Of a stretch of 64,000 nt of DNA, positions 52,859 through 64,000 are shown one piece after another. A program made the translations under genes and the position numbers. Under the pieces are notes generated by a model. That model was given only the letters and a program-made list of their open reading frames with translations. It was not told the origin of the DNA and ran no database searches. Each line of letters starts with the position of its first letter. Position 1 is the first letter of the stretch. This stretch comes from Megamerina dolium. Taxonomy: Eukaryota; Arthropoda; Insecta; Diptera; Megamerinidae. The stretch spans positions 32,397,001 to 32,461,000 of the forward strand of contig OY978526.1 in NCBI GenBank assembly GCA_963854835.1, read 5' to 3'.

Positions 52859-52874
52859 ATAATTGTATTCCAAC

Positions 52875-52879
<5 letters not shown>

Positions 52880-52905
<26 letters not shown>
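52880..52905. repeat. (ACC)n trinucleotide repeat in 3-prime UTR
   Basis: About eight ACC units, 20-45 nt past the stop codon of Osiris-like B. Confidence 0.85.
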
Positions 52906-53041
52906 ACGATTGAGTAATAACCACTCGAATCGAAACAAAATACCAAAAATGTTTAGTAATTTATTGTTGATTAAGTTAATAATAAGAAATTATTTATTTA
53001 TTACTCTGTGTATTTAAATACGAATTGCATGTACAAATTGC

Positions 53042-53047
53042 AATAAA
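53042..53047 (+). terminator. Candidate polyadenylation signal of Osiris-like B
   Basis: AATAAA, 184 nt after the stop codon on the same strand. Confidence 0.5.
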
Positions 53048-53059
53048 TGAAAGAAGCTA

Positions 53060-54500
53060 TCAGGTCAAAATGTAGAATATAAAACAAACCTAAACGCAAT
53101 ACTTTATTGAAAGGTTCTATGTATATATATTTCCTTGGTTCTAAGAGCTATACAAACTGTAAGTACTAAAAATGTACTACATAGTGTATGCAATTGAAAG
53201 TAAAATTCCATGGTGTATCCCTCAGAACATGTTTTGTATTTATAATTAACCAAGTAACCAAAAAGCGCGCAAAATTCAAATACTTTAATTAACCCAAGGA
53301 GAAAGTGTTACCATTAGGCTATTATGACAATTGAATTATTGATTATTTGTTTTTAACGTCGCGACCTAATTAATTATTCTTTTATAGGCAATTCAATATA
53401 ATGCAATTTGGTAAAATTATATTGTAATACATTTGTTTTCCATTCTACCTCTTAACCTATCCCACTATCAAATAGTTATAACTTCTGAGAACTGCACTTC
53501 AAAATGGAACACATTTACAGATTTTATGATAAACGGAGGAACACATGCTAATCTAATTCTAGTAGCACATAACTTTTCGGGGATCGAAAAACTCATAAAA
53601 AAATTCCACACCATCTTGTTCCTCGTTTTCGCGTTTCGTCCGTACAGTTTAGGTTGTTAATGTTTGTTTCCGCTAGCTAGATTTTACCGGGGTGTCCATA
53701 ATGGGTTTCCAAATAGCAGAGGAAATGGAAAATAACTTCTATCTGGGTATAGCTGCAACAGAACGCGTTGTTAGAAATTCCCATTTTGGCTGCCTGCTTT
53801 CCAATAGGCCAGATCCCAATAAAACATTTCAACCATTCTTGAAATATGGGATCGAGTCTTAAAAAAATAGAGCAAAAATATCATATTTTAATGCATTTAA
53901 CCCTCAAAACCCAATTACAACAATCAAAACAAAGAATGAGTAACACGTTTCAACGGCCTTTCTGTCTTGACTTCTGATTTGCAAAAATCCCTATTTCCAG
54001 ATATTGGCCTTCAAACTAGAAAAATAGTATAAGGGCCAGCTGACAAGTCAGTGATGAACTCTGGGAATATCTACATATTTTATATAGTTTGTAAACGTAT
54101 GTACCACCTCAACTCAAATTGGAACGACGGGAGCGCCACACGGTGGTTATTCCGAGAACTTTTTGATTACGGTGGTATGTCCATTAGTTTCGTTTTGAGA
54201 GGAGCTCAAATGTCGCTAAGCTCTCAGGACGTTACATTGAGGTCACCATCGAAAAATATAATTAACTAAAATCATAATATCGTTTCAGACGACCATCGAA
54301 TATAGTTGAGTGAAATAACCGAGATGGTAAACCGCTCAAAAGATGGATGTGAATAAAGTATCGCCGTGTTGAGTGCCGAGTTTACTGTTCAAGCCAGGAC
54401 AATACACAGGTCAATCCTGCAACATCGTAAGTGTAACATTAGTTGAGTTGCACCCTGCAACTTCTTTCAATTTCCAAATATTATAAAATACATCGGAACT
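53060..54500. other. Non-coding stretch between Osiris-like B and a SINE head
   Basis: No gene recognised on either strand. Confidence 0.45.
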
Positions 54501-54501
54501 G

Positions 54502-54585
54502 GGTGTCGTAGCTAAGTGGTTAGAGCGTTGGTCTTCTGAACTGTAGGTCATGGGTTCAATCCCCGGCTGAAGCATAAATTTAATA
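54502..54585 (+). mobile_element. Solo tRNA-like SINE head
   Basis: Contains GTAGCTAAGTGGTTAGAGCG (A-box region), an anticodon-loop-like TTCTGAAC, and GGGTTCAATCCCCGG (strong B-box). The family body is missing after 'aatttaatattgga'. The acceptor arm does not pair, so it is not called a tRNA gene. Confidence 0.7.
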
Positions 54586-54659
54586 TTGGAAGTAAAAAAT
54601 TTGCGTCAAACGAAAAGATAATTTCTGAAGCAGATGACTATTTTGAGGAATTCGGCAAA

Positions 54660-55190
54660 TCGTATTGTTCGGATTGCTTAGGTAGGTTCGTAGGTTAAGG
54701 TAGCAGATGCAGGATAATCTCCACTTCTTCTTCGTCCTTGCAGTTCCTACAAAAGTCATGCTGTTAATGACGTAATAATTCTTGCACCGTCTTACCCAGG
54801 ATAAAGCGTGTCCACCGGTCGTTTGTCTTGTGTATCGCTCTCCTCCTTATTACCAGGTAATATGTGCTCAGTGGATTGCCCAAGCTTCTAAATTCGGGAA
54901 ATAGTTCTAGTGTTGCCATTCTCTGTTTGAGGTGGAGAATATAGAAGTTTCTGCAATGTCGTTAGTAGACAAAACGGAAGGCTTATGGGTTGAAGGCCAT
55001 TGAGTATGATCTGGGAGCGTTTTTCTGATTTTAGAATACAGACAACTCTATCTCTGCGCCATTCCTTAGGAATATAGTTAAGGTGGATGCAACTGATGAA
55101 AATCACTCTTAACTGCTCTATGACGCTTCTTTCGAAGTTTTGTAGTTGAGCTCGACGTATGGTTTGAATCTTATTATGGCCCACAGTTCG
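54660..55190 (-). pseudogene. Jockey-type non-LTR reverse-transcriptase remnant
   Basis: The minus-strand frame reads IFISCIHLNYIPKEWRRDRVVCILKSEKRS and then LQPISLPFCLLTTLQKLLY. This is the start of a non-LTR reverse transcriptase domain: C---GY-P--WR---VV-IPK-GK ... RPISL-S-LLKT-EKL. The fingers part is readable for about 98 codons; downstream catalytic motifs are absent or broken. Confidence 0.75.
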
Positions 55191-55199
55191 GAAGTCTAT

Positions 55200-56351
55200 C
55201 CAGCTAAGAGGGACTACGAAGAGGAATAAATCAATTTCTTGAATAAATTAATTCTGTGTTCAATTGTCATGGACACCTCAGTCTGCCCTTGAATGCTTGG
55301 TAATTTCGATGAAGATTTGGGTAATGAGCTATCATATATTGAAATCAGAGCATATGTATTAGTTTGCTCAGCTTTGACTCCAGTTTAGAACAACTTTTAA
55401 TAATCGTATCGCAGCTGCGATTAAAACAAACGTGTAACTATAATTACGTGAGGTATTTAATCTGATAAAAATCATATCTATTGGAGCAACAAATAAACGA
55501 AATATACTTCATCCGTATGATTATTAAATTTACTCTGTTTGACTCGTTACAGTTCTGTCCAAAACACAACACGCACTAAAGGAAGAAAAGGGAAGTTCGC
55601 CCAAATTGTAATAGTAATAAATTGAAATTCTCTCATTTCCAAACCTCCATAGCGGAAGTCTAAAAGCGGTTTAAAAAGGATAATTTTTCGTTTGCAATTT
55701 CCATTTTGATAAGAAAATCAGGTATAAATAAATAACAAGAACAATCGTACTGAAATAAATCTAAAATATTATTGAACAATCGATTATAGCATTGTGTGCA
55801 TAGTACGTAAGCAGACCATACTAATTTAAGCTGCAATAAATAGCTTGCACTAGTTTTTCCCCCCAAGAAGGAAACTAGGTCATATTAAAACGGTTATTTC
55901 TCTTACATTCATATACATTCGTATGTATAGATTTATATGTTCAAGGTTCGAACATTGTTGGGAACGGTTAAATTGAATTTTAATAAAAAAAAAATGATAA
56001 TAATAACAAAAACAGCATCAAGCCACAACGCAGCAAACGGAATTTCTCTTTTTTCTTTGCAATTGCATTGAAATGAAATGCAACTAAATAACAAGAAAGT
56101 CCACAATTACAAATTTAGAACAGAAGGAATTGTAATATAATATATGATACGAAGTCTACATACTAGAGTGTTGCACTTGTCTATGCGCGTATGCGCACAG
56201 TTAGTATCAAACAATACGCCTGAGCAGTAGTGCAAAAACGATTCTTATAGCAAGCACGTACAAATGATTTTTGAATTGATTTAAATTCTATTTTATACTC
56301 GTATGATGTACATAATTTTAAATTCTTAAAAGTGACTAATAGAAAAACAAA
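55200..56351. other. Upstream region of Osiris-like C
   Basis: Non-coding. The start at 56352 has an AACAAA-ATG context, which fits the fly translation-start consensus. No promoter motif assigned. Confidence 0.45.
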
Positions 56352-57607
56352 ATGTATCGCTTATCACAATTATCGTCACAGTTTATCTATTATTCAGCTT
56401 GGCTATTGCTCATCACGATTATATTCGCAATGCCCTCGAGTTCACAGCAGGCAATCGTAAATGATCAAAAAGCTACCAAGCATATCAACTTGAACATTGA
56501 GACAGCTAAAATTTGGCGGCAAGAGAATAACGATGTGATTGTACGAGATACCGATTACTTTCTAGAGAGTATGTCTCAGTTTCGAACCTCAATACCCGTA
56601 CGTATTTACGAATGCCTACGTAATCTAAGTATACTACGTTGCACAAAACTTTTTGTTTTGGAAAAGATGAATCAACGAAAGCAATTACCGCATTCGGGTA
56701 ATCTAAGCAAAGATTTTTTTGAGCAATTTTTCTTCGCAAAGGAACCATTAGGCAGCTTAGTCAATGAAAAATATTCCCGGATGACAGATGATGAGTTAAA
56801 TGGACAATTAATTGAAAATTTCCAACAATTCTTTAATAATCGTGATATCAAGTTGGATTTTCTGCCTGGCATACTAGTTAAAATTGTGCCGAGTAAAGAT
56901 AATAAGTTGAAAATCTCACTAAAACAGAAAGGTATGTTCGTAATTCAATTTTAGCGTACAACAATCTAGACAAAAAATTGGAATGTTATATCAATTTTTA
57001 TTACGATTACAAAACAAAATTTTCTTCTGTTTAAAATTCTTTTTCCACTTTATCGCTGGTTTTCACAATCAATACAATTTTTTTTTTCAAACTTGCGACA
57101 GCAAAACCAATTCCAAATTATTCGGCTTGATTTACAGAAAAGTTAAAATAATTTGTAACCTGAGGAATCGCCGAATTTTAATTCGATTAGATTTCATACA
57201 TTTGTTTAATACTTGCAGGCATTTCAAACAAACTGCGAGGCCGCGGAATCGGACCCAATATGGAATTGAAAGAGAATGACATTACCGACATAGCGGATTC
57301 AGATGATGGCTCGAAAATGCAAAGCAATGACGGTGGCGAAAAGGCTGGCCTCAAACGGCGTAAAAATAAAAAGGACAACTCATATAAAAGTGCCATTTTA
57401 CAAATGGCTGTACCAGTTATGTTCATGCCCGCCATACTTTTGGGAACTTTTTTGCCCTTCATTTTGCCCGTTTTAAAAATGGCAACCATAATGACACTTA
57501 TAATGAACAATAGTGCCTTTATCGCTGCACTAATCTACGCCGCACGTACTCATATCAACGCACAAGAAGAACAACATATCACATACGGACATGCTGCATA
57601 CCACTAG
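56352..57607 (+). CDS. Osiris family protein (DUF1676) (C)
   Basis: Two exons, 56352-56931 and 57219-57607, joined in phase 1, encode 322 aa. A hydrophobic signal sequence covers about residues 12-28. The DUF1676-like region has the cysteine pair C88 and C97 in YECLRNLSILRCTKLFVLEKM. It continues through DDELNGQLIENFQQFFNNRDI and LDFLPGILVKIV. A basic linker (LKRRKNKK, about 238-245) precedes a long hydrophobic segment (about 251-300, with VMFMPAILLGTFLPFILPV). The tail is HITYGHAAYH. This order (signal, two-Cys domain, basic linker, hydrophobic segment, Tyr/His tail) is the Osiris plan. Such proteins sit in endosomal or plasma membranes of cuticle-secreting cells. The intron is 287 bp with GTATGT and TTGCAG ends. 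Confidence 0.85.
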
Positions 57608-57730
57608 CGTCGTCAAATCATCCAATCGTCAAATGCTGGCCAAAAATATTGCATTTACTATTAGATTCAATAACACAGAAATCAAATATGAAATGCTATT
57701 TTATATCTCTTTTATTTATCAAATGATTTT

Positions 57731-57736
57731 AATAAA
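57731..57736 (+). terminator. Candidate polyadenylation signal of Osiris-like C
   Basis: AATAAA, 124 nt after the stop codon on the same strand. Confidence 0.6.
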
Positions 57737-57739
57737 GAC

Positions 57740-59309
57740 TGTCGCTAAAATAACTAGTTCTTCCGTGTATTTATACGTCTGTCTAATAAATACGTGTTTA
57801 TGTACATAGGTAAATGTATGAATATACTACTTGACTTGAAACTATGCGGTCATTAGCAAACAAATAGGAGTCAAGGCTGTATAGAAATGTCAATAAAACC
57901 GATGATCATGATATTTATTCATATGTATGTATGTATAAATATATAGCATACGTACGTAAGTGTAGTTAATAACGTAACATAGTAACGAATAACTTTTCTG
58001 ATACGAATGGAAATTTGAAAATGACTAATTTGCTTATTAACAACACAAATTTCACGGTCGCAGTCGACCTGCTGCATATTCCGCATTATTTAAGTATTAA
58101 TACTTTTTTTCTTTAATTATTGTATTTATTTTCCATTCAAAATTGCCTTAAAAGGAACTTGGTACTTGGTACATTGATTGCCCTCTGAACGCTGTACAGC
58201 GAAAATGTCAATGTAATAGTGCTAAAAGTACTGCAATAGACGAGGTCAGAATTCCCACCTATAAACGAGCGGCTGGCTGCAACATACATTAAGGCAAGAT
58301 AGTTTAAGTGACAAGTGGTTTATCCTTTCATAATTCTCATATCGATCACTTTTTAGCATGTACGTATATGTCACAGTGATTATGAAAACTTAAAGTGTTT
58401 CTTTTGTAAATCAAGGTGAATTAAATGGCCATGGGTAATTCAGAAAATTCGTTCAATGCAAAAATACATTAGATGATATTAATGCCAACAAGACCATGTA
58501 TAAGCAGTATAACAACATGACCACTGGAATGGTCAACGTATTCAAGTGGATCTTATAACTTAGGGTATCACGAATTTCGTAAGTTTTATATAGAATATTA
58601 AAAACTTGACACTTTCGTAATTTCGTAACATTTAAAATTTATTGTTAGTTGAAATAGAGATACAATAAATAATACCTATTAGCATCTATGCTATCCTACA
58701 CTGTCCAACTCTCTGATGAAAATTCAACATCCCCCCACCGAAATAAAGTCATTTTTAAGTATTATGTAAATTTTAATTTACAATATATTATATTATAATT
58801 AATGAATACACCTTACAAAACTAGAATGCTTCATATCCAAACAAAGCAATGTTTAGTAAAAGTCATAAAAGCGTGAATAGAATACATAGAACAACTTACT
58901 ATAAAACACATACATTACAAGCAATTTCCTTAATGCTAAACCTTATCACTGTAGTAATTTACCTAATTGTAGAACCTCTTGCGTATGTTTAGGTACAAAT
59001 TTCATTATATTTACTAATTCTAATCAAGCGGAGCACCTCAACGGCGTTCAATTTGAGGACATGAACACGGTCGAAGATGTTAATAGAAGCAAAACCAAAC
59101 CCAAATCACTAGTTTTTGGTTCCGTTCTCACATATTTCTGTGTGTGTGTGTGTGTGTGGGTGTGTGTGGTTATGTACATATATATATATATATGTATAAA
59201 CATTCAATATATATAGTAGTCGTGTGAATAACAGGCACCAATTATAGTTTATATAATTAAATACTGTACTCCTATAAGACAATTTTGATTGAGGTGATGC
59301 GATGGTCAA
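57740..59309. other. Convergent intergenic region (Osiris-like C / desaturase)
   Basis: 3-prime flanks of two convergent genes. A short run near 58435-58558 (plus) reads MGNSENSFNAKI, then in another frame LDDINANKTMYKQYNNMTTGMVNVFKWIL and stop. It may be a small pseudogene; not identified. A (GT)n run lies at 59140-59168. Confidence 0.45.
59140..59168. repeat. (GT)n microsatellite
   Basis: Interrupted GT dinucleotide run, followed by a TA run, in the 3-prime flank of the desaturase. Confidence 0.8.
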
Positions 59310-60767
59310 CTAATCGTCTTTCTTCTCTTCAATCTTAGCACCCTTGCGATCTTCCTCGCACACATCTTTATCGTCCCAGCCCCACACCATTGTATCTTCA
59401 CTTTCATGGTCCAATTTCGACACAAGTTCATCGGTGATACCGGATGCAGGGTTGTTATTGTTCACATCGGCCACAGATGGATGAGTTCCGTCACCAGTAC
59501 GTTTAACACGACGTAGTATCATTTCTTCGGAGACACTTTTTAAATCGTAGGCTTGACCTGACACAAAATAATTTGAAAAAAATGTTAATGCATCTAACTA
59601 AAGGTGTATAGGGCAGCAAATCTTACCTATTTTTGCCATAAGGTGGAGGAAAGCTGTTGTCCAATTGTATTTGTATGTGCCCAATTCAGCTGCTTTGTAA
59701 TCCCATGGGAAAACATGATGATAATTATGCCATCCCTCACCGAAAGCAATGATCGAGACTAGCTTAGTGTTCACAGAGCTAATATTGATGTCATAGGGTT
59801 TCATGCCGTAGAAATGAGCTGCACTATTTACCAACCAGGTGCCATGCAATGACAGAGTATAACGCAACATGGAACAAACGAAGAAGCACACTTTCAAAGA
59901 CGAACCCATATAGAAGTATGGATAGAGAGCAGGAATAACAAAACAACAGATTGGCATGACAACAAAGTAGTACCTGCAAATAAAAACAAATGAGAACTCA
60001 GTTATGTTGCACTTGAATATGACAATTGTTTGAATAACTCACTTCTTTTGGAATACGACAACGGGATCAGCATCTAAATCACTCATATCTATTTGTTTGC
60101 CCTTCTCTTTGACATCGGGATGTTTTTTGCACATAAGCCAACCCATGTGAGCGAAGAAGAATCCTCTTCTCGAATTGTGCGGATCTGCATCGGTGTCCGT
60201 GAATTTATGATGTACACGATGATCACGGGTCCACTCATAGATGCTGTTCTGGAAAGCCAACGACTGACACAACATGAGGAAAATTCTCAATGGCATCTTA
60301 GCTTTATAGGCTCTGTGCGACCACAGACGATGGACGCCAGCTGTTATTCCAAGTCCGCCAAGTATAGCCGCCATGTAGCCTATATATACATTTTACCATA
60401 AATAATTGACTGTCAACTTTCTAAAATAATCGACTCGACATTGCTTACCTATTAGGAATTCAACATAAGCGTTCTCAGCAAAAACCAAATACAGACCATA
60501 CAATGCCATCGAATGTAATATGACAAAAAGCATCACATTGAACCAAACGATTTCTCTTACGTATGGTGTCTTTGGTTTACTATCCTGTTCCTTTGTTGTT
60601 TTCGCCCTTAAAGAGTTTGCATTCGTGACGGCGGGCTCACCTTGATTCGGCACACGATCTTGGGCTGGACATGTTTTTGATGTTGTCGTTTTATTATTAT
60701 TGGCATCATTGTTAGCGATAGCCGTTTCGGCTAACAAAAAAGTACTGCCAATTAAGTTGGGAGCCAT
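59310..60767 (-). CDS. Acyl-CoA Delta9-type desaturase
   Basis: Four exons, 60767-60449, 60379-60043, 59973-59627 and 59557-59310, total 1251 nt (416 aa). All introns are GT-AG and frame is kept. This is an ER membrane di-iron desaturase that puts a double bond into fatty acyl-CoA, used for membrane lipids and for cuticular hydrocarbon or pheromone precursors in flies. Three histidine boxes are present: HRLWSH (123-128), HRVHH (160-164) and HNYHH (301-305), plus NSAAH (268-272). Hydrophobic segments near 74-115, 137-150 and 222-262 fit the four-helix topology. Conserved signatures are TDTDADPHN, RGFFFAHMGWL, GEGWHNYHHVFPWDY and RVKRTGDGTH. The N-terminus is Asn/Thr/Lys-rich and poorly conserved. 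'cag' directly precedes the ATG, so a 5-prime UTR intron may end there. It is not certain which Drosophila desaturase is orthologous (Desat1, CG9743 or CG9747). Confidence 0.95.
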
Positions 60768-61438
60768 CTGTATGCAGTAATTGAGACAGAAGGTACGTTC
60801 TAGAATGTATGTATATAGAAATATTATTATTGCAGATATATACAAAAATACAACACGTGACTAAATCTTTATTTACTATTATCATGATTTGTATGCGTCT
60901 AACGACAACATCAGCTATTATTCATAAATACTTTTCGTATTACGTATGAATATATTACATACATATGAACATATATGTATACAAATTTAACCCTCACGTA
61001 GAGTTTTGCGATACAAGTGAATTTAATGCTTCAAATCAAAGTCAAGCTCTAATTAAAAAGTTGTCGTTTTATTATTATTGGCATCATTGTTAGCGATAGC
61101 CGTTTCGGCTAACAAAAAAGTACTGCCAATTAAGTTGGGAGCCATCTGTATGCAGTAATTGAGACAGAAGGTACGTTCTAGAATGTATGTATATAGAAAT
61201 ATTATTATTGCAGATATATACAAAAATACAACACGTGACTAAATCTTTATTTACTATTATCATGATTTGTATGCGTCTAACGACAACATCAGCTATTATT
61301 CATAAATACTTTTCGTATTACGTATGAATATATTACATACATATGAACATATATGTATACAAATTTAACCCTCACGTAGAGTTTTGCGATACAAGTGAAT
61401 TTAATGCTTCAAATCAAAGTCAAGCTCTAATTAAAAAG
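60683..61438. repeat. Perfect 378-bp tandem duplication covering the desaturase start
   Basis: 60683-61060 is repeated base for base at 61061-61438 as far as I could compare. The unit contains the desaturase ATG and about the first 28 codons of exon 1, plus about 290 bp upstream. The junction 'attaaaaag|ttgtcgtttt' falls inside a codon run of exon 1 on the right-hand copy. The second copy therefore contains a start codon and a truncated open frame that runs into upstream sequence instead of the rest of exon 1. Confidence 0.93.
61061..61145 (-). pseudogene. Duplicated fragment of desaturase exon 1
   Basis: The copy of the start region reads MAPNLIGSTFLLAETAIA and about ten more codons, then leaves the gene at the duplication junction (61061). 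On the minus strand it lies upstream of the real start, so transcripts beginning further upstream would carry an extra ATG unless it is spliced out. Confidence 0.8.
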
Positions 61439-63019
61439 TTATACAATCTTTACAATTTTAAACTCAATTGATCAAATTGTACATCTTGCGATTATAATGG
61501 CTGTAAAATCATTTTTTTCTTCAACTATCATATCGTAATCATTAAGGGGTTAAGAAACGCGTTATTAATATTCACACTTCATTTTGAAGCTCCTTACTTG
61601 TATACATATCGTATAATTCATTGGCACAACTATGTAGCGTTGCTAACAATTAATCGCCATCAGTGCGTAATTTTAGAAATGATTTGAAATGAATTATTTA
61701 TTAGAACCTTTTGCTGATCGATCAACCAAAGTGTATGAGGTACTTATGTAGAAATCATCATCAAAGTGACGATAATAAGATTCGTACATACTAACACACT
61801 ACCTACTAATACAAATGGTTAGTTACCAAACGCTTTGGGTACGGCCAATTCGATTACCGGAATATCACTTGGAAACCTGTTTGATTTAGCTTCCGCTGTT
61901 TTATTCGGATTTTTTACGATTTGCTTCTATTTTTTTTTTTTCGTGTCTTATTTTTGTTTTAATTAATCAAACACAAAGAGCCATCGCAAACTGGAAGTGC
62001 CAAACATCAATAACACAAACCTAATTATCATTATTAATCAATTTATGCGATTATATAATAAGTCTTCTTTTTATTTATTCTAGTTATTCTGATCATAAAT
62101 TCGACTTCCGCTATAATAATTTCACTCTCTTTCACTCCCCTTTGTCCATTATGATAACAAGTGGAGGATTTTAGCATTTACTATTTATACAATACAATAG
62201 TAGCGAATTGAGATAAGTATGTTTGTAGGTAATCATCATTTAAATGTTCTGACGACGGAAGAACATATGGTGACTACTGCGAAAACTAGTCAAATTAGTT
62301 TTTGGGCGCGTCTTGAGGTGATCGAATTTATTAAGTGATCATCTTACACAATAGATAAATACTTTCGATGTCGATTAGTACAGGAAGTAATAAATTCAAA
62401 ATTTTACTATTTGACAAAAATATTCCCAAGTCTACTATGTATAAACGTACCAACACATCAATATGCGTGAATTGTTAATGAGAAATTGTTCTTCATTTGG
62501 GGGTTTTTTTGTTATTTTCAACACTTCAACATAAACAACACTAAAAAGTATCGATAGAATTTTATATAGGATCCCCCTCTTCTAGTGTTATAACGAGTCG
62601 AATACTTTGTTAATTCAAATGTAAATTAAATTTTTCAAAAATAAAAAATAAACAACCACTTGGCTAGTTGCAAGTTATTTCGGCGGTAAAAGTTAATGAA
62701 TGTGACGATTAAGAATAATACGCTTGTGACCACATTTTACCGAAACCAATCTGTAGTCATAAAGTTAGCTACTTATAATTTAATCGTTTATTGAAATCGA
62801 ATCTTGTTTTCTTTTTATTCTTTTCAAGTTCTTTTTTTCCCTCTTATATTATTATACGTCTACACACAAACTATTCCTTATTCTTATTCAGTTTTGAATT
62901 AAAATGACTTGATTTTCAAACAACAGTTATGGTATCATCAAAACAACAAATTGTATATGCCCAGCTTAAAATAACGAGTAAAAACAGTAGACTCGTCACA
63001 GCACTATCTTCTTCTATGA

Positions 63020-63038
63020 CACACACACACACACACAC
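63020..63038. repeat. (CA)n microsatellite
   Basis: CA dinucleotide run of about 19 bp. Confidence 0.8.
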
Positions 63039-63132
63039 ATATGTAGTATTTGTTGTAGCGCAACAGTTGTGACAATGGCAGTGGCAATTCTATTATAGAA
63101 AAATAAATACGAGTACTTGGCATTGAACGTTG

Positions 63133-63157
63133 TGCTATTGCTATTGCTATTGCTATT
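63133..63157. repeat. (CTATTG)n hexanucleotide repeat
   Basis: Four tandem copies of CTATTG. Confidence 0.8.
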
Positions 63158-64000
63158 GCAATGATGAAAATTGAAGAAAATTGGGACATTTGGTATAATA
63201 CATAAATCTATATGTATGCAACGATGTGTGTGTGTGCAATACTGCAAGCGTACATGTGAAAGAAATAAAAACCAGTTCTTCTTGATCAATTGAATGGCAA
63301 ATTGGCAACAAATGCTTCTACATACCACTCGTACTGTTGCAAATGCGAGTCTACTAAGCATAAACTTGTTGTTGACCTCAGATGCATACATTTTGACAAC
63401 AAACTTTTTCTAGAATTAGGATTGCTTAAATACCGACAAGTTTGTTTTTTCAAAGATTTACCCAGTACATTGCATCTCGCGACATACATACGTAGCTACC
63501 ACAGTGAATTAGTGAATCCCAGTGTACAATTCTATTTTGTGTTAATAAATTAATGATTCGATTTCTGTCAAAGGTGGAAAATTTTTACAAGAAGATATTA
63601 TCAATTCGAATAGTTTTTACAAGCCACTATACAAAGAAAGAGTTTGTATAGATGTCTATAGTAGAAGCGTTTTTATTGTTTATATAAAATGTCAACAAAA
63701 TACATCTAAATATAAATATATCAATGTATACCCAGTAAACCAAACGTCTTTATTCTTTAAGTAATTTTCGACATTGCTAATTTACGGAAAATGACATCAT
63801 AAACGACTCCAAAACAGAACACTATGCCCCCTAACATTTGCTGTAATACTACACTCTATATTATAATAATATTTTTCATAATTTATTTCATAATTAAATT
63901 AATCATGTGCAAATTTATTAATTATATGATGAAATGTGCGAAGCTTGAAAACTTATGAATAATTCAAAAAACTTGTATGGAAAGCAAATTGAATATGTTT

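Larger units (their letters stand above)
61440..64000. other. Upstream region of the desaturase, non-coding
   Basis: No gene recognised. It may contain 5-prime UTR exons or the promoter of the desaturase; I could not identify them. Contains a (CA)n run at about 63020-63038 and a (CTATTG)n hexanucleotide repeat at about 63133-63157. Confidence 0.45.

Noticed and set aside
54502..54585. Functional tRNA gene
   Set aside because: A and B boxes are present but acceptor and anticodon arms do not pair properly and the sequence matches SINE heads elsewhere in the window.
60093..60401. 102-codon plus-strand frame
   Set aside because: Antisense of desaturase exon 2.

Overview
The window is AT-rich nuclear DNA from a higher (cyclorrhaphan) fly. 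Its genes have short introns with GT-AG borders, its intergenic DNA is full of TA, CA and ATT microsatellites, and it carries Tc1, mariner, pogo-like, non-LTR and SINE sequences. The gene families and their grouping look like a Drosophila chromosome 3R (Muller E) neighbourhood. Gene size and repeat load suggest a tephritid fruit fly, but that species-level guess is inference only. Nothing bacterial, plasmid-like or CRISPR-like is present.

Layout. From 1 to 27 kb there is one host exon: the first coding exon of a pyrokinin/neuromedin-U-type GPCR on the minus strand (8156-8591), whose other exons lie outside the window. The rest is intergenic or intronic DNA with decayed mobile elements: a mariner remnant (3.4 kb), a transposase remnant (3.1 kb), an array of about 300-bp diverged repeats (9-10.2 kb), a non-LTR remnant and a second mariner remnant (14.9-15.8 kb), a nearly intact but frame-broken Tc1-type element with 220-bp IR/DR ends inside a TA microsatellite (16.6-18.3 kb), an antisense reverse-transcriptase remnant (20.9-21.5 kb) and a MITE-like inverted repeat (23.2-23.7 kb).

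From 27.5 to 45.4 kb two M1-family aminopeptidase N genes lie head to tail on the minus strand. Both models, spliced by hand, keep frame throughout: 10 exons and 1034 aa (27491-31190), and 11 exons and 959 aa (41351-45404). Upstream of the first gene is a separate pair of exons (33823-34199 and 36417-36719). They encode another membrane anchor, stalk and N-terminal domain but no catalytic exons, and their last splice phase matches exon 2 of the first gene. They therefore look like an alternative promoter and N-terminus for the same peptidase. A degraded pogo/Tigger-like element (37291-39393), itself invaded by other repeats, separates the two loci.

From 45.8 to 57.6 kb are three small secreted or membrane genes that look like Osiris (DUF1676) family members: one on the minus strand (45806-46981) and two on the plus strand (52313-52858, 56352-57607). 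Osiris proteins are typically linked to cuticle and epithelial endosomes, and aminopeptidases to digestion or peptide turnover. A complete Delta9-type acyl-CoA desaturase (59310-60767, minus, 416 aa) closes the gene-bearing part. Its start codon and upstream sequence are repeated in a perfect 378-bp tandem duplication (60683-61438). The last 2.5 kb hold no recognisable gene.

A tRNA-headed SINE family recurs about ten times in both orientations, including three copies in one intron of the alternative aminopeptidase transcript. All gene models are built from splice signals, frame closure and remembered family motifs; no alignment or transcript data were available.
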